Part shown: positions 8,225-14,189 of the stretch, in pieces
Layout of the letters: every line of letters begins with the position of its first letter
Position numbering within the stretch: position 1 is the first letter of the stretch
Source of the DNA: Clostridiales bacterium
GTDB taxonomy: Bacteria > Bacillota > Clostridia > Oscillospirales > Oscillospiraceae
Direction: 5' to 3'
Length of the DNA stretch: 22,481 nt
Assembly: GCA_019422005.1 (NCBI GenBank)
Contig: JAHZEF010000001.1
Coordinates: 44,820-67,300, forward strand
Program-made: the position numbers and the translations under genes
The notes under the pieces: model-generated
What the model was told of the DNA's origin: nothing
Database searches by the model: none
Seen by the model: only the letters and a program-made list of their open reading frames with translations

Positions 8225-8977
8225 TCAGGACTGGACGACGACCACTTTCCTGCCGTCCAGGTTCCGGATTTCCACGCCGACGCCGTACACGGCCTCCAGC
8301 GTTTCCCTGGTGACGATCTCAGGCCCGCCGCAGGCGTATACCTCCTGATCCTTTAAAAACAGCATCTTGTTGCAGAAGCGAAGCGCCAGGTTCAAATCGT
8401 GGATGACCACAACGGCCGCAATCTGCCGTTCGCGACAGATTTCAGAGACAAGGCGCATCACTTCGTATTGGTTCTTGAGATCCAGATTGCTGGTGGGTTC
8501 GTCCAGCAGGAGCACTTTGGGCTGCTGCGCCAGGGCGCGGGCCAGCATGACCTTTTGCTGTTCGCCGCCGGAGAGCTCATCCAGATAATGGCTGACCAGA
8601 GGCTCCAGGCGCATCCGGGTGATGACGTCGTCCACAATCCGGTAATCGTCGGTGGAAACGCCCAGCCTCATATAGGGCTTGCGGCCCAGCATGACGGTGT
8701 CGTACACGGTCATGCTGCCTGCATTGCAGCGCTGCGCCACAAAGGAGAGCCTCCGTGCGACCTCTTTATTGGAAAGCTTCAGAAGATCCGCCTGATCCAG
8801 CATCACCGTCCCGCTGGAGGGCCTGAGGATATGGTTCAGGCACTTGAGAAGCGTGCTTTTGCCTGCGCCGTTGTTGCCCAGAATGGCCAGGCAGTCACCG
8901 GGCTGCACCTGGAAGGAGACGTCCCGCAAAACCGGCGTTCCGGACTTGTATTGAAAGGAAAGGTTGTTAACGAGCAT
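8225..8977 (-). CDS. ABC transporter ATPase, FecE/BtuD type (iron-complex family)
   Basis: A 250-residue nucleotide-binding subunit. All ATPase motifs are intact: Walker A GNNGAGKST (about 34-42), Q-loop in FVAQR, signature LSGGEQQ, Walker B VLLLDEPT with D-loop NLDL, and switch His in VVIHD. Length and the motif order match FecE/FhuC/BtuD ATPases, which energise uptake of iron-siderophores, haem, cobalamin or, in the MolC branch, molybdate. The start codon lies inside the end of the permease gene (11-base overlap), so the two are translationally coupled. It acts on the inner face of the membrane with the permease encoded upstream. The substrate cannot be told from this subunit. Confidence 0.95.
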   Translation of the reverse strand: MLVNNLSFQYKSGTPVLRDVSFQVQPGDCLAILGNNGAGKSTLLKCLNHILRPSSGTVMLDQADLLKLSNKEVARRLSFVAQRCNAGSMTVYDTVMLGRKPYMRLGVSTDDYRIVDDVITRMRLEPLVSHYLDELSGGEQQKVMLARALAQQPKVLLLDEPTSNLDLKNQYEVMRLVSEICRERQIAAVVVIHDLNLALRFCNKMLFLKDQEVYACGGPEIVTRETLEAVYGVGVEIRNLDGRKVVVVQS

Positions 8978-9998
8978 GACGTTGTTTCCCCCTGAACAGC
9001 AGATATAAAAACAGCGGCGCCCCCAGGAAGGAGGTGATTGCGCCGATGGGCAGGATGACCGGCGAAACGACGGCTCTGGAGACCAGATCGCCGGCCAGCA
9101 GAAGAATGGCTCCCATCAGGGCGGAACCGGGGATCAGATAACAATAGTTTTCACCGGTCAGCTTGCGGACGATATGGGGCGCCACCAGACCGATAAAGTT
9201 GATGATGCCGATATAGGCGACAATGGTGGCGGCCACCAGAGAGCAGAGCACCAGGTTGACCACCCGGGTGCGCTTGACGTTGACGCCGAGGCTGACGGCC
9301 GTCTGCTCCCCGGCGTACAGCGCGTTGTAATCCCAGCGCCGGAGGAAGAAATAGGCGAAAGCCAGCAGCACCACCACAGTCATCAGGCGAATCTCCGTCC
9401 AGGTGGTGTTTCCCAGATCGCCGAACGTCCAGAACACAAAGGCGGACAGCTCCACATCGCTGGCGAAATATTGAAGAAGCGTGGTGGCACCGCTGAACAT
9501 GGAACTCAGCGCCACGCCCACCAGGACCATGGTATCCGGACGGATCTGCCGGAATCTGGAGATGGCCAGAATCACAAGGGCGACCAGCATGCTGCTGATA
9601 AAGGAACACAGGCTGACGGCGGCCGTGCCGACGGCGCCGCTGCCGGCCCCCAGGACCATGATGGCGAAGGCCGCGCCGAAGCCGGCGCCCTGGGAGATGC
9701 CGAGTGTGGAGGAGGCGGCCAGCGGATTCTGCAGGATTGACTGGAGAATGCAGCCGGTGACACCCAGGCCCATGCCGCAGATCATGGCAGTGCAGATCCG
9801 GGGCAGCCGGAGCCGGACGACGGCGTTGATATTCTGGTCGGCAGCCCGGCCGAAGATCCCCTTGATCAGCTCCAGCGTCGGCGTGGCGTAGGAACCGACC
9901 CGCAGGGAGACGGCGCCTGTCAGCAGCAGCAGAACGGCCATGCCGAGCAGCAGCAGAATATTCCGTTTTCGATGCTGAGCCTGGGCGTGCAATGTCAT
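8967..9998 (-). CDS. FecCD-family ABC transporter permease
   Basis: A 343-residue integral membrane protein of the FecCD/BtuC family, with about ten hydrophobic segments. Typical family stretches include RLPRICTAMICGMGLGVTGC near the N-terminus (about 63-82), NFIGLVAPHIVRKLTG, which is the ATPase-coupling region (about 265-280), and the C-terminal PIGAITSFLGAPLFLYLL. The first 15 residues are basic and histidine-rich (MTLHAQAQHRKRN), as usual for the cytoplasmic start. The gene begins 11 bases after the receptor stop codon and overlaps the ATPase gene. Only one permease gene is present, so the channel is probably a homodimer. The family imports iron-chelates, cobalamin, haem and, in some bacteria, molybdate or tungstate. 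Confidence 0.95.
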   Translation of the reverse strand: MTLHAQAQHRKRNILLLLGMAVLLLLTGAVSLRVGSYATPTLELIKGIFGRAADQNINAVVRLRLPRICTAMICGMGLGVTGCILQSILQNPLAASSTLGISQGAGFGAAFAIMVLGAGSGAVGTAAVSLCSFISSMLVALVILAISRFRQIRPDTMVLVGVALSSMFSGATTLLQYFASDVELSAFVFWTFGDLGNTTWTEIRLMTVVVLLAFAYFFLRRWDYNALYAGEQTAVSLGVNVKRTRVVNLVLCSLVAATIVAYIGIINFIGLVAPHIVRKLTGENYCYLIPGSALMGAILLLAGDLVSRAVVSPVILPIGAITSFLGAPLFLYLLFRGKQRHAR

Positions 9999-10009
9999 GG
10001 CTGCCTCTG

Positions 10010-11164
10010 TTACCCGCCGATTGAGACCGGCGTGAATTCATAGCCGGCGTCCGCCAGCACGGAATAGTAGTCCGAAACCCTCAGGAAGCGTTCAAAAATC
10101 TCATTGGCCTTTTCCACCGGATCCACGTCGGAAAACGCATCGGGATAGAGTACGCTTGCCATATAGTACAGGTCTGCCAGCGCCAGCTCCGTGTTGGTGG
10201 CGTTGTACCGGAACGGGATCTGGGAATAGACGCGGCCTTCCTGCACGGCGGTGAAGCTGTCATAGAACGCGGGGTTTGCCGCATATTGCTCCCGGATCAG
10301 ATCCAGATTGCCGGTGTCCACAAAGATATAATCCGGATCCAGACGGAGCACTTCCTCCACATCCATATTGAAAGGGGTGGTCTGGCCGGTGGAATCGGCG
10401 ATGTTGACCGCGCCCAGCGCAGTCAGAGGGCCGTAATTGGCTTCTGTGCCCTCAAAGCCGTGGGCGCCCTTGTACGAGACGCCGGCCACATAGACGGAGG
10501 GCCGCTCCGCCTCGGGAATTCCGGCCGTGCGGGTTTCAATGTCCTGGCGGATTTCCAGGAGGTAATCCGTCAGCGCCGCGGCGCGCTCCTGCTTTCCGTA
10601 GACGTCGCCCAGAAATTCCAGCGTGAAAAAGACTTCCTCGTCCAGAATGCCTTCCAGATGGGGGATGGTCACCACCGGAATCCCGGTCCGCCCCTGCAGC
10701 TTGTCGGCGGACTCCGTATCCAGATAGGCCACAATCACATCGGGATCCGCAGCGATGATCTGTTCGTCGTAGGTTTCGCCGTTGTTGCCGGTCTGCGGAA
10801 GGGTTTCAAACAGATCCTGATGCAGATAGCTGAAGGGCTTGTCGCAGGTGGCGCCGAGCTCATTTTCCTCGACCCCCGCCAGCAGATCCAGCGCGTCCAG
10901 ATATGTGGTATACCGCAGCGTGCTGACGTTAACGCAGACGATGGAGGAGACGGGATCGGGGATTTCCACCGCGCGGCCGTTCCAGTCGGTCACGGTTCGG
11001 GTGCCCGCGCCGGCGCCGTCCGGCGCCGCAGGCGTGTCCGGCGCATCGGGCTGGACGGCGGGTTCTGAGACGGAAGGGTCAGCCGCTGTTCCGGGCGTTC
11101 CGCAGCCGGCCAGCATGCCGGCCAGCAGGACGAGAATCAGGAAAACGGCAAAATAATTTTTCAT
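10010..11164 (-). CDS. Metal(-chelate) ABC transporter substrate-binding lipoprotein
   Basis: A 384-residue receptor. The ATG at 11164 is preferred: it has GGAGG 8 bases upstream and opens into a lipoprotein signal (MKNYFAVFLILVLLAGMLAGC, lipobox LAGC, Cys 21). A more distant in-frame ATG near 11200 lies in the leader. After an Ala/Pro/Asp linker the mature part has the two-lobed helical-backbone (BtuF/FecB-like) pattern: TVTDWNGRAVEIPDPVSSIVCV at the start of lobe 1, IIAADPDVIVAY at its end, a long connecting helix, then YVAGVSYKGAHGFEGTEANY and RLDPDYIFVDTG in lobe 2. It is anchored outside the membrane and hands its ligand to the permease. The ligand could be an iron complex, another metal chelate, or an oxyanion as in MolA-type receptors. 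First gene of the operon. Confidence 0.93.
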   Translation of the reverse strand: MKNYFAVFLILVLLAGMLAGCGTPGTAADPSVSEPAVQPDAPDTPAAPDGAGAGTRTVTDWNGRAVEIPDPVSSIVCVNVSTLRYTTYLDALDLLAGVEENELGATCDKPFSYLHQDLFETLPQTGNNGETYDEQIIAADPDVIVAYLDTESADKLQGRTGIPVVTIPHLEGILDEEVFFTLEFLGDVYGKQERAAALTDYLLEIRQDIETRTAGIPEAERPSVYVAGVSYKGAHGFEGTEANYGPLTALGAVNIADSTGQTTPFNMDVEEVLRLDPDYIFVDTGNLDLIREQYAANPAFYDSFTAVQEGRVYSQIPFRYNATNTELALADLYYMASVLYPDAFSDVDPVEKANEIFERFLRVSDYYSVLADAGYEFTPVSIGG

Positions 11165-11194
11165 AAAAAGTGCCTCCGGGAATGTGTGAAATTG

Positions 11195-11209
11195 ATTCAA
11201 CGGTTGAAT
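11195..11209. promoter_or_regulatory. Palindromic candidate operator in the importer leader
   Basis: A 15-base perfect palindrome, ATTCAACGGTTGAAT (7-base arms around a central G), lies about 2-16 bases after the predicted transcription start and 30 bases before the receptor ATG. This is a normal place for a repressor site. It does not resemble the Fur, DtxR/MntR or ModE consensus sequences as far as I can judge. Confidence 0.4.
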
Positions 11210-11217
11210 TCCATCTT

Positions 11218-11246
11218 ATTGTATCGAATTACACGGACGGCCACAA
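11218..11246 (-). promoter_or_regulatory. Promoter for the importer/FmdE operon
   Basis: On the minus strand TTGTGG (11246-11241), a 17-base spacer and TACAAT (11223-11218). The start point would be near 11211, leaving a leader of roughly 47 bases, too short for a large riboswitch. Confidence 0.5.
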
Positions 11247-11746
11247 GCCCCCCAGGGGGTTATAATTGCCTGCTTCGGAGGGGTTCCGGCGGCCTGCCGG
11301 GGGATGCCCGGCCGGGTTTCCCTTTTTTTCACAGAAAAAGAGAAAACAGCCGCAAAATTTTAGAATCTATTGCCAAACATACTGGTGAAAAATGACACTT
11401 TTTGGAGCGGAGGCCGCGCTGATTCGTGCAATTTTCCGGGGGATAACCCTGCGCCGGGGATTTTGGGCCGCCGCTGCACGGAGGAAGCCGGAACCCCCCG
11501 TGGGGCTTGCGGGCAGCTTCGGCAGGTGGTACAGTATCCGTGCACAAAGCATCCCATTTTTATTCATTCCACATGGCAAAAAGGCTGCATTTGAGAAAAA
11601 TGCAGCCTTTTTGTCTGCAGAAACAGACCCTGCCGGCGGATGGGGAGCGCGGCCTGCAGAGCCTGGCGGAGGGGATCGACCGGCGGGAATACCGGGCGGG
11701 CGTACGTTCCGGCGGAGGCGGGCTTTTCAAAGGCCGGCCGGCATGA
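11247..11746. other. Divergent intergenic region with structured elements, no gene seen
   Basis: Frames in this stretch lack ribosome sites and recognisable products. It holds a GC hairpin with an imperfect stem near 11295-11311, followed by a run of seven T at 11323-11329, then AT-rich sequence, then a structured segment (8-base complementary arms 11475-11482 and 11537-11544, with GC-rich inner pairing), and a clear terminator hairpin at 11577-11613. A small RNA is possible; I could not find a convincing plus-strand promoter for it. Confidence 0.4.
11577..11613. terminator. Bidirectional intrinsic terminator with no assigned gene
   Basis: Perfect 16-base arms (11577-11592 and 11598-11613, loop GAGAA). 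The outer part is A5 on the left and T5 on the right, so either strand gives a GC stem followed by a U-run. It is far from any gene end: the receptor gene starts 400 bases to the left and the methyltransferase starts 260 bases to the right, and both read away from it. Confidence 0.7.
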
Positions 11747-11752
11747 TATAAT
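11724..11752 (+). promoter_or_regulatory. Promoter for the rRNA methyltransferase-sbcDC operon
   Basis: A perfect TATAAT (11747-11752) with an extended TG motif (TGATATAAT) and a weak -35 TTTTCA (11724-11729) at 17 bases. The predicted start near 11759 gives a leader of about 110 bases before the ATG at 11870. Confidence 0.65.
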
Positions 11753-11869
11753 CATAAGCAATACCGCTCACACCGCTGCAGCTTCGGGGCGGGGGAGACG
11801 GAGGGCCGTCCGCCTGCTTCCGGGAAGATGGGGCATGGCGCCCGGACGGTGCGTGGAGGGGGTCATACC

Positions 11870-12727
11870 ATGCTGAATGTCATAGAGATCACGGATCCCG
11901 CTGCGCCGGAACTGGACATTTTTGCGCGCCTGACCGAGGCGCAGCTGCGGAACCGCCTGGAGCCGGAAAAGGGGATTTTCATTGCGGAGAGCCTGAAAGT
12001 GATTGCGCGGGCGCTGGACGCCGGATATGAGCCGGCCGCGCTGCTGATGGAGCGGCGGCAGCTCGGCGGCCCGGGCCGGGAACTGGCGGAACGCTGCGGG
12101 GAGGTTCCACTCTATACGGCGGACCGCAGCGTGCTGGCCGGCCTGACGGGATATGCGCTGACCCGCGGGGTGCTGTGCGCAATGCGCCGGCCGGCGCTGC
12201 TTTCGGCGGAGGAACTGTGCGCGGATGCGCGCCGTGTGGCGGTGCTGGAGGGAATTGTGGACGCCACCAATGTGGGCGCCATTTTCCGCTCTGCGGCGGC
12301 GCTGGGCGTGGACGCGGTCCTGGTGACGCCGACGTGCTGCGATCCCCTGTACCGGCGGGCGGCCCGGGTCAGCATGGGTACGGTGTTTCAGGTCCCATGG
12401 ACGCGCATTGGAGACACGCCGTCCGACTGGCCGCAGCAGGGGCTGGAGCGGCTGCTGCGGATGGGCTTCCGGACGGCCGCGCTGGCGCTGAGCGATGAGG
12501 CCGTCAGCCTGGAGGACCCGCGGCTCCAGGCGGAGGAGAAGCTGGCTGTGATTCTGGGGACGGAAGGGGACGGCCTGGCGGCGCAAACGCTGGCCTGCTG
12601 CGATTACACCGTGCAGATCCCCATGTCCCACGGCGTGGATTCCCTGAACGTGGCTGCGGCCAGCGCGGTGGCTTTTTGGCAGCTGCGTACGCGGGAGCGG
12701 GCTCCGGCAGCGCCGCAGACGGAGTGA
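11870..12727 (+). CDS. SpoU/TrmH-family RNA 2'-O-ribose methyltransferase
   Basis: A 285-residue protein. The ATG at 11870 is chosen because GGAGGGGG lies just before it; an in-frame ATG at 11828 has no such site. Residues about 20-95 form the substrate-binding (L30e-like) domain, with the usual EKGIFIAESLKVIARAL opening. The catalytic SPOUT knot domain has all three motifs: motif 1 DATNVGAIFRSAAALGVDAV (about 129-148), motif 2 VILGTEGDGL (about 227-236) and motif 3 IPMSHGVDSLNVAAASAV (about 250-267). Such enzymes use SAM to methylate a ribose 2'-OH of rRNA or tRNA in the cytoplasm; RlmB and TsnR are relatives. The exact target nucleotide cannot be inferred. It is the first gene of an operon with sbcD and sbcC. 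Confidence 0.93.
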   Translation: MLNVIEITDPAAPELDIFARLTEAQLRNRLEPEKGIFIAESLKVIARALDAGYEPAALLMERRQLGGPGRELAERCGEVPLYTADRSVLAGLTGYALTRGVLCAMRRPALLSAEELCADARRVAVLEGIVDATNVGAIFRSAAALGVDAVLVTPTCCDPLYRRAARVSMGTVFQVPWTRIGDTPSDWPQQGLERLLRMGFRTAALALSDEAVSLEDPRLQAEEKLAVILGTEGDGLAAQTLACCDYTVQIPMSHGVDSLNVAAASAVAFWQLRTRERAPAAPQTE

Positions 12728-12755
12728 GGAAACGGCAGGAAGGGAGGGCTGACGG

Positions 12756-13001
12756 ATGGCGGAACAGATTCTCTTTCCGGATTTCCGGGAGGAACCCGAC
12801 TGGGACAGGCTGGATCAGGAGGGGCTGTGCCGGTACCGGGCGCAGATACGGAGCCGGATGGAACGGCTGGAGGCCCGGGAGCCGGAGGATATGGAAAGCG
12901 AAGGCTATGAGGCATGGGCCGATGACCATGAGATTCTGGAGGATCTTTTGGAGGATGTGCAGGATCGGCTGGATCAGTTGCAGCAGGGCGGCCGCCGGTA
13001 A
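12756..13001 (+). CDS. Small acidic protein, hypothetical
   Basis: An 81-residue protein, not recognised. It starts at an ATG with GGGAGG about 8 bases upstream, 28 bases after the methyltransferase stop. The sequence is highly charged and predominantly helical. The second half is acidic with heptad-like spacing (HEILEDLLEDVQDRLDQLQQ) and could form a coiled coil. There are no cysteines besides one near the middle, no signal peptide and no membrane segment, so it should be cytoplasmic. Its position between the methyltransferase and sbcD, all in one direction with short gaps, suggests co-transcription. It might simply be carried along, or it could bind one of its neighbours' products; nothing in the sequence decides this. 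Confidence 0.7.
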   Translation: MAEQILFPDFREEPDWDRLDQEGLCRYRAQIRSRMERLEAREPEDMESEGYEAWADDHEILEDLLEDVQDRLDQLQQGGRR

Positions 13002-13015
13002 AGGCGGCCGCCCTG
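12984..13015 (+). repeat. Hairpin spanning the stop codon of the small acidic protein
   Basis: Perfect 13-base GC-rich arms (12984-12996 and 13003-13015). The TAA stop (12999-13001) lies in the six-base loop. No T-run follows, and sbcD begins 38 bases on, so this is more likely an attenuating or message-processing structure than a full terminator. Confidence 0.6.
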
Positions 13016-13039
13016 ACGGCATACTGCAGGGCCGGCGGG

Positions 13040-13045
13040 AAGGAG
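13040..13045 (+). promoter_or_regulatory. Ribosome site that decides the sbcD start
   Basis: AAGGAG lies one base before an ATG (13047) but seven bases before the GTG at 13053. Only the GTG has normal spacing, and it gives the N-terminus MKLIHISDLHLGK usual for SbcD. Confidence 0.6.
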
Positions 13046-13052
13046 CATGCGC

Positions 13053-14189
13053 GTGAAGTTGATTCATATTTCTGATTTGCATCTGGGCAAGCGGCTCCAT
13101 GAATGCAGCCTGCTGGAAGACCAGGCGTATATTCTGGAGCGGATCCTGGATGTGATTGGGGAAGAGCGGCCTGACGGCGTCCTGATCGCAGGGGACGTCT
13201 ATGACAAATCGGTTCCGTCCGGAGAGGCGGTGCAGCTGTTTGACCGGTTCCTCTGCCGGCTGGCCGACCGGCGTCTGCAGGTGTTTGTCATCAGCGGAAA
13301 CCATGATTCGCCGGAACGGCTTGCCTTCGGCGGCCGTCTGATGGAGGCCAGCGGCATCCATCTGTCGCCGGTGTACAGCGGCGTGGTGACGCCGGCGGTT
13401 CTGCAGGATGCGTACGGCGAGGTGGGGATCTACATGCTGCCGTTTGTGCGCCCGGCCCATGTCCGGCGGTTTGACCCGGCGGCAGAGGTGGAGACTTACA
13501 CCGACGCGGTCCGTCTGGCTGTGGAAAAAATGGCGGTAGACCATACGCGGCGCAACGTCCTGATGACGCATCAGTTTGTCGCCGGCGCGCAGCGCGCAGA
13601 GTCGGAGGAACTTTCTGTGGGAGGGACGGATCAGGTGGACGCCGCCGTGTTTGCCGGATTTGACTATGTGGCGCTGGGACACCTGCACAGCCCGCAGCGC
13701 GTCGGCGCCGAGACCATACGGTATTGCGGCACGCCGCTGAAGTATTCCTTCTCCGAGGCGGCGCAGCAGAAATCGGTGACCATTGTGGAGCTGGGCCCCA
13801 AGGGAGCCGTGACGGTCAGGACAGCGCCGCTGACGCCCAGACGGGAGCTGCGGGAGCTGCGGGGAACTTACGAGGAACTGACGGACCGCAGACGGTATGC
13901 GGGGACCGCAACCGACGACTACCTGCATATTACGCTGCTGGATGAAGAGGACGTCCTGAATGCGGTGGGACGCCTGCGGGTAATCTACCCAAACCTCCTG
14001 AAGCTGGACTATGATAACCGGCGCACCAGGGCGGGGCTGCAGCTGTCCGGCCCGGCGGATCCGGAGCGGAAATCGCCGCTGGAGCTGTTTTCAGAATTTT
14101 ACGAAGCGCAGAACGGCCGGCCCATGAGCGGGACGCAGCGGCGGTTTGCCGCGGGGCTGATGGAGCGGATTTGGGGGGAAGACGGATGA
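13053..14189 (+). CDS. sbcD: Exonuclease subunit SbcD (Mre11-type nuclease)
   Basis: A 378-residue protein from the GTG start (380 if the ATG at 13047 is used). It is the metal-dependent phosphoesterase subunit of the SbcCD complex, which degrades hairpin and blocked double-strand DNA ends. The Mre11-like metal-binding motifs are all present in order: SDLHLGK (D8, H10), GDVYDKS (about 47), SGNHDSPERL (about 81), LMTHQF (about 170) and GHLHSPQ (about 209). The C-terminal third (about 265-378) is the capping/SbcC-binding region. Its stop codon overlaps the sbcC start (ATGA), the usual arrangement for this pair and a sign of coupled translation. Confidence 0.97.
   Translation: MKLIHISDLHLGKRLHECSLLEDQAYILERILDVIGEERPDGVLIAGDVYDKSVPSGEAVQLFDRFLCRLADRRLQVFVISGNHDSPERLAFGGRLMEASGIHLSPVYSGVVTPAVLQDAYGEVGIYMLPFVRPAHVRRFDPAAEVETYTDAVRLAVEKMAVDHTRRNVLMTHQFVAGAQRAESEELSVGGTDQVDAAVFAGFDYVALGHLHSPQRVGAETIRYCGTPLKYSFSEAAQQKSVTIVELGPKGAVTVRTAPLTPRRELRELRGTYEELTDRRRYAGTATDDYLHITLLDEEDVLNAVGRLRVIYPNLLKLDYDNRRTRAGLQLSGPADPERKSPLELFSEFYEAQNGRPMSGTQRRFAAGLMERIWGEDG

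Noticed and set aside
11195..11246. Fur or ModE box at the importer promoter
   Set aside because: The palindrome ATTCAACGGTTGAAT does not fit either consensus, so no named regulator is claimed.
11392..11751. Plus-strand frame of about 119 codons in the divergent intergenic region
   Set aside because: It runs through the terminator hairpin, has no ribosome site and its protein shows no domain features.
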